From: Roseivivax isoporae LMG 25204 | GTDB taxonomy: Bacteria; Pseudomonadota; Alphaproteobacteria; Rhodobacterales; Rhodobacteraceae | Length of the DNA: 64,000 nt | Direction of reading: 5' to 3' | Assembly (NCBI RefSeq): GCF_000521865.1 | Contig: NZ_JAME01000023.1 | Location: forward strand, 21,606-85,605 | Shown: one piece after another, positions 1 through 9,142 of the stretch | Layout: each line of letters opens with the position of its first letter | How positions within the stretch are numbered: the first letter of the stretch is position 1 | Position numbers and translations under genes: made by a program | The notes under the pieces: generated by a model | Told to the model about the DNA's origin: nothing | What the model saw: only the letters and a program-made list of their open reading frames with translations | Database searches by the model: none

Positions 1-578
1 AGGATCGCCTGGTGGTCGTCGAGCCAGGCGCGGCGGTAGGTCGTCTCGAAGATGCGGTTGTGCAGCCGCGCCCACATCGGGCTCTGCTCGCGCTTGCGCC
101 AGAGCTCCTCGACCACGTCGACGAGCACCGAGTTCTGCGTGGCCTCGGCGATCAGGCGGTGGAAGGCGCGGTCGCCGGAATAGTCCGGGTCGCCGCGCGC
201 CATGTCGGCGCGCTCGGTCTCGAGCGCCTCGCGCAGGCGCAGGATGTCGTTCTTGGTCACCATGCGCGCGGCAAAGCCCGCGATGTCGGACTCGATCAGC
301 TGGCGCGCCTGCAGCAGCTCGAAGGGCCCGATATCGTCGCGCGCCGGCTGGGCCGCCGTTGCGGGGTCGGAGATGTAGATGCCCGATCCCTTGCGAACCT
401 CGACCACGCCCTCGATCTCGAGCAGGATCAGCGCCTCGCGCACCAGCGAGCGCGACACGCCCAGCCGGTCCGAGAGCGCGCGTTCCGGGATCAGCCGGTC
501 GCCCGTGGCGAGCCGTTCGGCCGCGATCAGCGCGCGGATGGCGCGGGCGACGTCCTGGTACTGGCGTGGCGTCTTCAT
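1..578 (-). CDS. GntR-family (FadR subfamily) transcriptional regulator, partial
   Basis: This gene reads leftward and runs off the window edge, so about 192 N-terminal residues are visible. The start is the ATG at 578, which overlaps the stop of the beta-glucuronidase gene as ATGA. The N-terminus is a winged helix-turn-helix with the typical GntR recognition segment LGVSRSLVREAL, then a wing ending in KGSGIYI. An alpha-helical FCD effector domain follows, with conserved Asp and His positions (GDRAFHRLIAEAT) that bind metal or ligand in this class. UxuR, ExuR and FadR are relatives. It closes the dctP-glucuronidase operon and is the likely uronate-responsive repressor of the locus (inference). 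A FadR-type operator lies in the divergent control region at 3451-3467. Confidence 0.85.
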   Translation of the reverse strand, partial: MKTPRQYQDVARAIRALIAAERLATGDRLIPERALSDRLGVSRSLVREALILLEIEGVVEVRKGSGIYISDPATAAQPARDDIGPFELLQARQLIESDIAGFAARMVTKNDILRLREALETERADMARGDPDYSGDRAFHRLIAEATQNSVLVDVVEELWRKREQSPMWARLHNRIFETTYRRAWLDDHQAI

Positions 579-2359
579 GTGTCCTCCTCCGCGGCGCGCT
601 CTGCGTAATGCGCGGCGAGGATGTCGAAGGCCGGCTTCCTCGTCGTCTTGTCGGCCGCGATCAGGCCCTTGCGGTTCCACCCGCGCTGGAACACGTTCTG
701 CCGCCGTTCCACGCGGAAATCGTAGAGAATCCAGGGCGACATGCCCTTCACGTAGTCGAGCCCGCGCAGCGTCGCGATCTGCTTCTCGTAGACCTCGGCC
801 TGGTAGGCGAGCGAGAAGAGGCCGCTTTCCGGTCCCGCTTCGTGGTCGCCGTCGGCGCCGGTCTCGGAGATCACGACCGGGCGGTCGGGCGCGGAATTCT
901 CGCCGATCACGCCCAGCTCGTCGAAATCCTCGTCATACCAGCCGTAATACTCGTTGATGCCGATCACGTCGATGTGCGCCGCGAGCCGGTCCTCGATGCG
1001 CAGCTTGCGGTGGTTGACGAGGCACGCGGCCGCGACGAGCCGCGTCGGGTCCTCGGCGCGCGCGGTCTCGGCGAGCTTGCGCATGAAGGAGAGCCGCGCG
1101 TCGGTGTCGGGGTTCTCGTTGCCGATCGACCAGATCACCACGCTGGCGCGGTTGCGGTCGCGCCGCACGAGTTCGGTGAGCTGGTTCGTGGCGTCACGCA
1201 GCGTCGCGGGATTGGCGAAGTCGATGGCCCAGTAGACCGGGATTTCCTCCCACAGCAGGAAGCCCATCTCGTCGGCGATCTCTGCCGCGCGCTCGTGGTG
1301 GGGATAGTGCGCGAGGCGCAGGAAATTGCAGCCGAGATCGCGCGCATGCGCGAAGCGGCGGCGGATGTCGGCCTCGCTCGTGCACTTGCCCGTCGCGGCG
1401 TCGTCCTCGTGCACCGAGATGCCGCGCAGGAAGATGGGCCGGCCGTTCAGCACGATCTCGGTGCCGCGCCGTTCGATGGTCCGGAACCCGACGCGGTCGC
1501 TGACGCGGTCGCCGCCGGCGGTGCAGGTGACGTCGTAGAGGTGCGGCGTCGCTGGCGACCAGAGGTCGGGCCGCGCGTCGAGGCGCGCCGTCCCGCGGCC
1601 GTCCTCGAGGGGGATGTCGACCGACGCGCCGAGGCCGGGGATCTCGACCCGCGCGGTGTCGGCGGGCCCGTCCACGGTCACGCTGGCGACGACCTGGCCG
1701 CCCTCGAGCCGGACGAAGAGGTCGCGCACCACGCTCGTCGGCGTCTCGTAGAGCGTCACCTCGCGGTAGATGCCGCCGTAGTTGAACCAGTCGGTGTTGC
1801 GCATGGGCACGCGGTCGCGCGTGCGCGCGTTGTTCACGCAGAGCGTCAAGTGGTTCTCGCCCTCCGCGAGCGCATCGGTCAGCTCGACGCAGAAGGGCGT
1901 CGAGCCGCCATAATGGTTGCCGAGAAATCGGCCGTTCACGAAGACCTTGCAGTCGTATTGGGCGGCGCCGATCCGCAGGAACCGGCGCCGGCCCGCGCCC
2001 AGGGGCGCGACGGTGAGGGCCCTAGTGTACCAGCCAGAGCCTTCGAAGAAGTACCACTTCTCCTTCAGCATCTGCCAGCACGAGGGCACCGGCACCGTCT
2101 CGCCCGCATGGGGGTCATAGTCCCAGGGTTCGATCCGATCCTCCGGTCGGGCCGGCGTCATGGCAAACCATTTCTGCCGGAGCCCGGTGTCGAGGAGGTC
2201 GACGCAGAAGTTCCAGTCTCCGTCGAGCGACCGGCCCTGCCGCCCGCCCGTGAAGATGAGGGTGTCCGCGTTCAGGTCCTGCGTGTTGAACGGACGGTCG
2301 TAGTCCTCGTCATGCAGGGCCTGGAGCGCGTTTTCCGCGATATCGGATCGTTCCAGCAT
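575..2359 (-). CDS. uidA: Beta-glucuronidase, glycoside hydrolase family 2
   Basis: The 594-residue protein has the three-part GH2 layout: jelly-roll sugar-binding domain (about 1-200), immunoglobulin-like domain (about 200-300) and TIM barrel. The GH2 signature NFLRLAHYPHHE lies near 345-356. The acid/base Glu is E415 in SIGNENPD and the nucleophile is E499 in VISETGADG. The NRK triplet at 562-564 fits the NxK motif that contacts the glucuronate carboxylate in true beta-glucuronidases, which separates it from beta-galactosidases. Length is close to the E. coli enzyme. There is no signal peptide, so it should act in the cytoplasm on imported glucuronides. It lies 7 bases downstream of the TRAP binding-protein gene and overlaps the regulator gene. 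Confidence 0.88.
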   Translation of the reverse strand: MLERSDIAENALQALHDEDYDRPFNTQDLNADTLIFTGGRQGRSLDGDWNFCVDLLDTGLRQKWFAMTPARPEDRIEPWDYDPHAGETVPVPSCWQMLKEKWYFFEGSGWYTRALTVAPLGAGRRRFLRIGAAQYDCKVFVNGRFLGNHYGGSTPFCVELTDALAEGENHLTLCVNNARTRDRVPMRNTDWFNYGGIYREVTLYETPTSVVRDLFVRLEGGQVVASVTVDGPADTARVEIPGLGASVDIPLEDGRGTARLDARPDLWSPATPHLYDVTCTAGGDRVSDRVGFRTIERRGTEIVLNGRPIFLRGISVHEDDAATGKCTSEADIRRRFAHARDLGCNFLRLAHYPHHERAAEIADEMGFLLWEEIPVYWAIDFANPATLRDATNQLTELVRRDRNRASVVIWSIGNENPDTDARLSFMRKLAETARAEDPTRLVAAACLVNHRKLRIEDRLAAHIDVIGINEYYGWYDEDFDELGVIGENSAPDRPVVISETGADGDHEAGPESGLFSLAYQAEVYEKQIATLRGLDYVKGMSPWILYDFRVERRQNVFQRGWNRKGLIAADKTTRKPAFDILAAHYAERAAEEDT

Positions 2360-2366
2360 GGCCGGA

Positions 2367-3350
2367 TCAGGAACCCGAGCCGGCCGAGGCGCGGATGCGC
2401 TCGATCAGGTCGGCGACGGCGTCGGACTGTGCCGCGACTTCTTCGTACATCGGCTGCACGGCCTCGACGAAGGGCGCCTTGTCGACCTCGTGGATGGTCA
2501 CGCCGAGCTCGCTCTGCGCCTGCTCGATGGCGGCGTCGGACGCCTCGGCCCAGGCTTCGCCGTGGCGGTCCTGCATCTCGGCGGCGGCGGTCATCAGCGC
2601 TTCCTGCTCCTCGGCGCTCATGGCGTCCCAGGCGCAGTTCGAGATCACCACGACCGACGGGATGATCGTGTGCTCGTCGAGCGAGAAGTCCGACACGACC
2701 TCGCCGTGGCGGGCGGTGGTCAGCGCGGTCGGGTTGTTCTCGGCCGCATCGACGACGCCCTGCTGCAGCGCGCTGTAGAGCTCGCCCCACGAGATCGGCG
2801 TCGGGTTGCCGCCCAGCAGCTCGACCATGCGGATGGCCGACGGCGAGGGCTGGACGCGCACCTTCACGCCCTGCAGGTCAGCGGGCGACAGGATCGGCTT
2901 TTGCGCGTAGAACGACCGCGCGCCCTCGGTCAGGAAGGCCACGCCGCGAAAGCCGTTGTCGGCGGAGGCGGCCAGGATGTCCTTCCCGATGTCGCCCGAG
3001 ATCACCTGCTCGAAATGTTCTTCCGAATCGAAGACATAGGGCAGGTTGATCGCCGAGTAGCTTTCCTCGAAGGCCTCGAGCTCGGAGGCGTTCGACCGCG
3101 CCATCTCGAGCGCGCAGTTCTGCACGAGCTCCATCGATTCGCGCTGGGTGCCGAGCTGGGCGTTCGGGAAGATCTGGATCTCGACCTCGCCATCGGTCAG
3201 TTCCGACACGCGGTCGGCCATGTACTGCATCGACAGGTGGACCGGGTGGTCCGGCGGGTTGTTGTGGCTCAGCCGCATCGTGTCGGCATGGGCGCCGGCT
3301 GCTGCGGCGGCGACAAGCGCGCTTGTCGCGAAAAGGGCAGTGATCTTCAT
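2367..3350 (-). CDS. dctP: TRAP transporter solute-binding protein (DctP family)
   Basis: This 327-residue periplasmic protein starts with a Sec signal peptide, probably cut after AGAHA near residue 22. The mature part has the DctP fold, including the hinge segment GVKVRVQPSPSA. The Arg at about 165 is where this family pairs with the substrate carboxylate. The later motif ALQQGVVDAAENNP is also typical. It is the first gene of the leftward operon, facing dctQM across the control region. With glucuronidase and uronate-pathway genes around it, glucuronate or a beta-glucuronide is the likely ligand (inference from context). A GGAGGA-type Shine-Dalgarno sequence precedes the ATG at 3350. Confidence 0.9.
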   Translation of the reverse strand: MKITALFATSALVAAAAAGAHADTMRLSHNNPPDHPVHLSMQYMADRVSELTDGEVEIQIFPNAQLGTQRESMELVQNCALEMARSNASELEAFEESYSAINLPYVFDSEEHFEQVISGDIGKDILAASADNGFRGVAFLTEGARSFYAQKPILSPADLQGVKVRVQPSPSAIRMVELLGGNPTPISWGELYSALQQGVVDAAENNPTALTTARHGEVVSDFSLDEHTIIPSVVVISNCAWDAMSAEEQEALMTAAAEMQDRHGEAWAEASDAAIEQAQSELGVTIHEVDKAPFVEAVQPMYEEVAAQSDAVADLIERIRASAGSGS

Positions 3351-3434
3351 GGTCTCCTCCCGGGAATCTGGATGCTTGGCCGCCGGATCGGCCGACCAAT
3401 CACGTGGGATGATGGGCCGGTTGCGGCAAGGCAG

Positions 3435-3467
3435 TCAACCAAAATTCCAAAATTGGTTGACCAAAAT
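3435..3467. promoter_or_regulatory. Probable uronate-regulator operator in divergent control region
   Basis: This AT-rich island lies in the 213-base gap between divergent dctP and dctQ. TCAACCAA (3435-3442) and TTGGTTGA (3453-3460) form a perfect 8-base inverted repeat. Overlapping it, AATTGGTTGACCAAAAT (3451-3467) matches the TTGGT-NN-ACCAA core recalled for UxuR/ExuR-type GntR operators. A FadR-subfamily regulator is encoded in the same operon. Binding here would control both directions at once. Function is inferred from motif and position. Confidence 0.6.
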
Positions 3468-3563
3468 CTCCGATCCTGACAGGTTGCCCCAACGCTCTCG
3501 GCACGGAGGAGACGAGATGACGGACGTTCGGGCACTGGTTGGACGCGCACCGGGAGGTGCGCC

Positions 3564-4067
3564 ATGAAGCGGGCGGTCGACGCGGTGCTGCGCACCACGG
3601 TCATCGCGATCTTCGCGGTCCTCGTGGTCTGCGTGTGCTGGCAGGTGGTCAGCCGCTACGTGCTGGGCACGCCGAGCGTCCTGACCGACGAGATCGCGCG
3701 CTTTCTGTTCATGTGGCTCGCGCTCATCGGCGGGGCCTACACCTTCGGCGCGAGGCGCCACCTCGCCATCGACCTGCTGACCTCCGGTCTGACCGGCCGC
3801 AAGCAGCTCGCCTCCGAGGCGGCGGTGCTGGTCGTCGTCATCGCCTTCGCCCTCGTGGTGATGGTCTGGGGCGGCGGGACGCTTGTCGCGCGGACCTTCG
3901 CCTCGGGGCAGGTCACGCCGGCGCTGCGCATCTCGATGGGATGGGTCTACGCCGCGATCCCCTTCGCGGGCATCGTCATCAGCTATTTCTGCCTGCTCTT
4001 CTTCGCCGACATCGCCCGGGGCCGGATGCCCTCGGCCGAAGGCGACGTCGAGCTGCCGCTCGAGTGA
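3564..4067 (+). CDS. dctQ: TRAP transporter small permease (DctQ family)
   Basis: The 167-residue membrane protein has four predicted hydrophobic helices. The family pattern WQVVSRYVLGTPSVLTDEIARFLFMWLALIGGAYTFG is spread over roughly residues 26-62 (first part WQVVSRYVLG). This subunit supports the large permease in the sodium-driven TRAP complex. It is the first gene of the rightward operon and ends 10 bases before dctM. A distinct ATG at 3564 follows a GGAGGTGC ribosome-binding sequence. Context points to glucuronide or uronate import. Confidence 0.88.
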   Translation: MKRAVDAVLRTTVIAIFAVLVVCVCWQVVSRYVLGTPSVLTDEIARFLFMWLALIGGAYTFGARRHLAIDLLTSGLTGRKQLASEAAVLVVVIAFALVVMVWGGGTLVARTFASGQVTPALRISMGWVYAAIPFAGIVISYFCLLFFADIARGRMPSAEGDVELPLE

Positions 4068-4077
4068 GGAGGCACCC

Positions 4078-5382
4078 GTGAACACAGCGATTCTCGTCCT
4101 TTTCGGCTCCTTCGCCGTCTTCATGGCCATGGGCGTGCCCGTGGCCTTCGCGATCGGGTCCGCCGCGACGCTCACCTTCTTCCTCTTCATGGGGTTCGAG
4201 CAGTCGATCTTCATCGTCGCCCAGCAGATGGCCTCGGGGCTCGACAGCTTCACGCTGCTCGCGATCCCGTTCTTCATCCTCGCGGGCAACATCATGAACC
4301 GCGGCGGCATCGCCATCCGCCTCATCGACTTCGCTAAGGTGCTGGCGGGCCGGCTGCCCGGCGCGCTCGCCCACTGCAACGTCATCGCCAACATGCTCTT
4401 CGGCTCGATCTCGGGCTCCGCGGTCGCCTCGGCCGCGGCGGTGGGCGGCGTCATGGCGCCGCTGCAGGAACGCGAGGGGTACGACCGCAGCTTCTCGGCC
4501 GCGGTCAACATCGCGTCGAGTCCCACCGGCCTGCTGATCCCGCCCTCGGCGACGCTGATCGTCTACTCGCTCATCACCGGCGGAACCTCGATCGCCGCGC
4601 TCTTCGTGGCGGGCTACCTGCCGGGGCTCCTGATGGGGCTCGGGCTGATGCTGGTCGCGGGCATCATCGCCAAGCGGCGCGGCTACCCTGTCTCGCCCCG
4701 GCCGAGCTGGAGCGTGGTCTGGCGCGCGGGCCGCGACGCGGTCCTGCCGCTCGGCCTCATCGTGGTCATCATGGGCGGCATCATCACGGGCATCTTCACC
4801 GCGACCGAGGCATCGGCCGCCGCCGTGGTCTACGCGCTCGTCCTCGCGCTCGTGTGGTACCGCGAGATCGGGCTGCGCGACCTGCCTAAGATCCTCATGG
4901 AAAGCGCGGTCACCACCTCGGTCGTGCTGCTGATGATCGGGGCGTCCATCGCGATGAGCCGCGCCATGGCGTTCGGCATGATCCCGAACACGATCTCGGA
5001 CGTGCTCCTGAACATCTCCGAGAACCCGCTGGCGATCCTGCTCGCCATCAACATCACGCTGCTGCTGATCGGCACGTTCATGGACATGACGCCGGCGCTG
5101 CTGATCTTCACGCCGATCTTCCTGCCGGTGGTGGGCGATCTGGGCATGGACCCGGTGCATTTCGGCATCGTGATGACCTTCAACCTCTGCATCGGCATCT
5201 GCACGCCGCCGGTGGGATCGGCGCTCTTCGTCGGCTGCTCGGTCGGCGGCACCTCGATCGCCGAGGTCATCCGACCGCTCCTGCCGCTCTACGCCGTGCT
5301 CGTGACGCTGCTCATGGTCGTGACCTACGTGCCCGAGATCAGCCTCTTCCTGCCGCGCGTGCTCCTGGGATACGGACAATGA
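4078..5382 (+). CDS. dctM: TRAP transporter large permease (DctM family)
   Basis: The 434-residue protein has about a dozen hydrophobic segments and the DctM landmarks: an N-terminal LALFGSFA-like helix, VPFFILAGNIM, SISGSAVASAAAVGG, SPTGLLIPPSATLIVYS and the late GICTPPVGSALFVG. I chose the GTG at 4078 because GAGGAGG lies just upstream and the earlier in-frame extension is not membrane-like. It forms the ion-coupled transport channel with DctQ and receives substrate from DctP. Its TGA overlaps the ATG of the GH31 gene, which implies translational coupling. Confidence 0.9.
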   Translation: MNTAILVLFGSFAVFMAMGVPVAFAIGSAATLTFFLFMGFEQSIFIVAQQMASGLDSFTLLAIPFFILAGNIMNRGGIAIRLIDFAKVLAGRLPGALAHCNVIANMLFGSISGSAVASAAAVGGVMAPLQEREGYDRSFSAAVNIASSPTGLLIPPSATLIVYSLITGGTSIAALFVAGYLPGLLMGLGLMLVAGIIAKRRGYPVSPRPSWSVVWRAGRDAVLPLGLIVVIMGGIITGIFTATEASAAAVVYALVLALVWYREIGLRDLPKILMESAVTTSVVLLMIGASIAMSRAMAFGMIPNTISDVLLNISENPLAILLAINITLLLIGTFMDMTPALLIFTPIFLPVVGDLGMDPVHFGIVMTFNLCIGICTPPVGSALFVGCSVGGTSIAEVIRPLLPLYAVLVTLLMVVTYVPEISLFLPRVLLGYGQ

Positions 5383-7742
5383 AGACACTTCGCCACTGGA
5401 CCGTGACCGCCCGCCACGCGGCCGGCGCCGACCTCCTGGTCGAGGGGCGCCACATCCTGCGCCTCCGTGCGCTCGGGGAAGACCTGATCCGGGTGTCGCT
5501 GCTCAAGGACGGGGTCTGGCGGCTCGACCGGACGTGGACCATCGCGCCCGGGGGCGAGGTGCCCTGGGAGGGGCGGCACCGCGACGACCTCTCGGGATTT
5601 TCCTGTCCCCCGGTGACCATCCGCGAGGAGGAGGGCGCGCTCGCGCTCGAGACCGCGACCCTGCGGCTCACCGTGGCGCAGCCCCTGCACCTGGCCTGGG
5701 CCGCGCGCGTCGATGGCGCCTGGGTGACCTTCGCCGAGGAACGTCCCACGGGCGGCGTCCTCCTCGGTACCGACGACCACCGGCACGGCCATTTCCTGCG
5801 CCGCCATCCGGGCGAGCGCGTGCACGGTCTGGGCGAGAAGACGGGCGACCTGGAACGGTCCGGGCGCCGGTTCGAGATGCGCAACCTCGACGCCATGGGC
5901 TACGACGCGGAACGGACCGATCCGCTCTACAAGCACGTGCCCTTCACCATGACGCAGACGCCGGCGGCCGGCGCATGGTCGATCTTCTACGACAACCTCG
6001 CCTCGTGCTGGTTCGACCTCGGCAACGAACTCGACAACTACCATCTGCCCTACCGGTCCTTCCGGGCCGAGGATGGCGATCTCGACTACTGCGTAAGGTG
6101 GGCGCCGCGGCTCCTCGACCTCGTGAAGGGGCAGGTGCGGCTGACCGGCGGCACGGCCTTCCCGCCGCGCTGGACGCTCGGCTATTCCGGATCGACCATG
6201 AGCTACACCGACGCGCCCGACGCGCAGGCGCGGCTCGAGAGCTTTCTCGACCGGATCGCCGAACACGACATTCCCTGCGACAGCTTCCAGATGTCCTCGG
6301 GCTACACGTCGATCGGAGCCAAGCGCTACGTGTTCAACTGGAACCGCGAAAAGGTGCCGGACGTCGACGCGATGACGGCAAGGTTCCGCGATGCGGGCAT
6401 CCACCTCATCGCCAACATCAAGCCGTGCTTGCTGCAGGATCATCCGCAATACGGGTCGGCGGCCGAGGCCGGTCTCTTCGTGCGCGACAGCGAGGCGCCG
6501 GAGGCTCCCGAACGGTCGAGCTTCTGGGATGACGAGGGCTCGCATCTCGATTTCACCAATCCCGACGCGGTCGCCTGGTGGAAGGACGGCGTGACCCGTC
6601 AGCTTCTGGCGCACGGCATCGGGTCGACCTGGAACGACAACAACGAATACGAGATCTGGGACCGCAAGGCGGTCTGCGCGGGCTTCGGCACGCCGGTCGA
6701 GGTGGGGCTCCTGCGCCCGCTCATGCCGATCCTGATGACCCGCGCCTCAGAGGAGGCGCAGCGCGCGCACGCGCCCGGACAGCGTCCCTACCTGATCTCG
6801 CGCTCGGGCGCGCCCGGGCTGCAGCGGCATGCGCAGACCTGGTCGGGCGACAACCGCACCGAGTGGAAGACGCTGCGCTACAACATCCGCACGGGTCTCG
6901 GGATGAGCCTCTCGGGCTTCTACAATATCGGCCACGACGTGGGCGGTTTTGCCGGGCCGCGCCCGGAGCCGGAGCTGTTCGTGCGCTGGGTGCAGAACGG
7001 CATCTTCCACCCGCGCTTCACCATCCATTCCTGGAACGACGACGGCACGGTGAACGAGCCGTGGATGTATCCCGAGGTGCTGCCGCAGATCCGCGATGCG
7101 CTGGCGCTGCGCTACCGCCTGCTGCCCTACCTCTACACCTGCCTCCGCCAGGCGGTGGCGGAAGGCGAGCCGATGCTGCGCCCGCTCTTCCTCGACCATC
7201 CCGACGACCCCGCCGCCTGGGAGGAGCGCGACGAGTTCCTGCTGGGCCGCGACCTGCTCGTCGCGAACGTGATCGACAAGGGCGCGACCGCGCGGCACGT
7301 GCGCCTTCCGCGGAACGCGACAGGGTGGTGGGACTTCCACACCGGGACCTGGCACGCGCCGGGCAGCGTGGTCACGCTCGCGGTCGATCTCGGATCGATG
7401 CCGCTCTTCGTGCGGGCGGGCGCGGTCCTGCCGATGTCCGCGGGTGCCCTGCGCGCCGCCCCCGACGCCGATCAAGGGCGCGAGCTGCACCTCTTCCCCG
7501 CGCCCGAGGGCACGGGCGGCGGGCTCCTCTACGAGGATGACGGCGTGAGCGTCGATCCGGTGTACAGCCTGCTCGACTTCACGCTCGCGGCCGATGGCGA
7601 GGCGGTGACGCTCGAGTGGCGCCAGCGCGGCGCCGGCGCGCCGGTCCTGCCGACCGCGCGCCTCGTCCTGCCCGCCGGGGAACGCCGGTCCCTGCGGGTC
7701 CGGGGCACAGAGGTCGCATCGGGCGCGGAGGTGACGCTGTGA
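5379..7742 (+). CDS. Glycoside hydrolase family 31 (alpha-glucosidase/alpha-xylosidase type)
   Basis: This 787-residue retaining glycosidase has an N-terminal beta-sandwich and a (beta/alpha)8 barrel from about 260. The nucleophile is D420 in STWNDNNEYEIWD and the acid/base is D491 in TWSGDNRTEW, both matching GH31 signatures. There is no signal peptide, so it is probably cytoplasmic. Family members cut terminal alpha-glucosyl, alpha-xylosyl or sulfoquinovosyl groups, and the exact specificity cannot be read here. Between a TRAP importer and uronate enzymes, it may trim an alpha-linked sugar from an imported glucuronide (inference). It overlaps both neighbours by 4 bases. Confidence 0.87.
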   Translation: MKTLRHWTVTARHAAGADLLVEGRHILRLRALGEDLIRVSLLKDGVWRLDRTWTIAPGGEVPWEGRHRDDLSGFSCPPVTIREEEGALALETATLRLTVAQPLHLAWAARVDGAWVTFAEERPTGGVLLGTDDHRHGHFLRRHPGERVHGLGEKTGDLERSGRRFEMRNLDAMGYDAERTDPLYKHVPFTMTQTPAAGAWSIFYDNLASCWFDLGNELDNYHLPYRSFRAEDGDLDYCVRWAPRLLDLVKGQVRLTGGTAFPPRWTLGYSGSTMSYTDAPDAQARLESFLDRIAEHDIPCDSFQMSSGYTSIGAKRYVFNWNREKVPDVDAMTARFRDAGIHLIANIKPCLLQDHPQYGSAAEAGLFVRDSEAPEAPERSSFWDDEGSHLDFTNPDAVAWWKDGVTRQLLAHGIGSTWNDNNEYEIWDRKAVCAGFGTPVEVGLLRPLMPILMTRASEEAQRAHAPGQRPYLISRSGAPGLQRHAQTWSGDNRTEWKTLRYNIRTGLGMSLSGFYNIGHDVGGFAGPRPEPELFVRWVQNGIFHPRFTIHSWNDDGTVNEPWMYPEVLPQIRDALALRYRLLPYLYTCLRQAVAEGEPMLRPLFLDHPDDPAAWEERDEFLLGRDLLVANVIDKGATARHVRLPRNATGWWDFHTGTWHAPGSVVTLAVDLGSMPLFVRAGAVLPMSAGALRAAPDADQGRELHLFPAPEGTGGGLLYEDDGVSVDPVYSLLDFTLAADGEAVTLEWRQRGAGAPVLPTARLVLPAGERRSLRVRGTEVASGAEVTL

Positions 7743-9142
7743 GCGCAGGCGACGTGACCTTCGAGGCGCCGCGCCACGACCGCGCGGCACTGCGTCCGAG
7801 GATCCTGCACCTGGGCTTCGGCGCGTTCGGCCGCGCGCATCCCATGTGGTTCCTCGACCGCGGGCTCGATGCCGCGGGCGGCGACTGGGGCGTGATCGCC
7901 GCGCGGCTCAATTCCGGGGCGGACGCGCTCGACGCGCTCGACGCGGCGCAGGGGCGCTACCACGTGGCGGCCGCGGACGAGCAGTCGGCCCGGGTGCGGC
8001 GCATCGACTGCGTGATCGGCACCCGCCATCCCGCGCGGGACGGATCGGACGCGCTGCCCGACCTGATCGCGACGCCGGGCCTCGACGTGATCCTGCTGAC
8101 GGTGACCGAGAAGGGCTATTGCCAGAGGGCCGGGCGGCTCGATCCCGACCGCCCCGACGTGGCGGCCGACCTCGCGCGCCAAGGGGAACCCGGCACCGCG
8201 ATCGGCGTGCTGGCCGAAGGGCTGCGACGCCGCCGCGATGCGGACGGCGCGGGCCTGACGATCCTGTCCTGCGACAACATCCCCGGCAACGGTGACCTCC
8301 TGCGCCGCGTCGTGCGCGATTTCGCCGAACGGGTCGCGCCCGACCTCGCCGAGTGGATCGGCGACAAGGTGGCCTTTCCGAATTCCATGGTCGACCGCAT
8401 CACCCCGGCGCTCGACGCCGATGGCCGCGCGCTCCTGCGCGACGCGGTCGGCGGCGAGGACGCGAACGGGATCGTGACCGAGCCCTTCCACCAGTGGGTG
8501 ATCGAGGACCGGTTCGTTGGGCCGCGCCCGCCCTTCGCCGAGGGCGGTGCGGAACTCGTGGCCGACGTGCGGCCCTTCGAGGAGATGAAGCTGCGCATGC
8601 TGAACGGCGCGCACACCTTCCTCGCCCATGCGGGCCGCCTTGCGGGGCACGAGACCGTGGCCGACGCCATCGGCGATCCGGTCCTGCGGGCCGCCACGCG
8701 TCGCCTTATGATGGACGAGCAGGTGCCGACCCTCGACATGCCCGGGGGCGTCGACCTTGCCGCCTATGCCGACGCGCTCGTCGCGCGGTTCGACAACACC
8801 CGGCTGCGCCACAGGCTGGACCAGATCGCGCAGGACACGAGCCAGAAGGTGCCGCAGCGCCTGCTGGCGCCCGCCGCCGCGAACGCCGCCGCCGGGCGCG
8901 GCTGGCCGCTGACCGCGCTTGCCATCGCGAGCTGGATCGTCGCGCTGCGCGAGTTGCCCGCTGTGGCCGATCCCCGGCAGGACGACCTGCGTCAGGCGGC
9001 GTCGGGATCCGATCCCGTCGCGTCGGTCCTGTCCCTGCCGGGACTCGCGGACGCGCCCGACGCGCTCCTCGGGCCCGTCACCGACGCCCATGCAACCATC
9101 GCCGAGCGCGGCATCTCGGCCGCGCTGAAGGAGGCCATGTGA
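7739..9142 (+). CDS. uxuB: Mannitol dehydrogenase family; probable D-fructuronate reductase (D-mannonate oxidoreductase)
   Basis: The 467-residue protein starts at GTG 7739, overlapping the GH31 stop as GTGA. The upstream extension does not resemble the family. The N-terminus carries the NAD-binding segment ILHLGFGAFGRAHPMWFLD. Later motifs include TVTEKGYC, SCDNIPGNGDLLRR and FPNSMVDRITPA, then KLRMLNGAHTFLAHAG, all typical of the long-chain mannitol dehydrogenase family. UxuB converts D-fructuronate to D-mannonate with NADH. The next gene encodes uronate isomerase, which makes fructuronate, so the assignment fits. Altronate or mannitol oxidoreductase is less likely. Confidence 0.85.
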   Translation: MSAGDVTFEAPRHDRAALRPRILHLGFGAFGRAHPMWFLDRGLDAAGGDWGVIAARLNSGADALDALDAAQGRYHVAAADEQSARVRRIDCVIGTRHPARDGSDALPDLIATPGLDVILLTVTEKGYCQRAGRLDPDRPDVAADLARQGEPGTAIGVLAEGLRRRRDADGAGLTILSCDNIPGNGDLLRRVVRDFAERVAPDLAEWIGDKVAFPNSMVDRITPALDADGRALLRDAVGGEDANGIVTEPFHQWVIEDRFVGPRPPFAEGGAELVADVRPFEEMKLRMLNGAHTFLAHAGRLAGHETVADAIGDPVLRAATRRLMMDEQVPTLDMPGGVDLAAYADALVARFDNTRLRHRLDQIAQDTSQKVPQRLLAPAAANAAAGRGWPLTALAIASWIVALRELPAVADPRQDDLRQAASGSDPVASVLSLPGLADAPDALLGPVTDAHATIAERGISAALKEAM

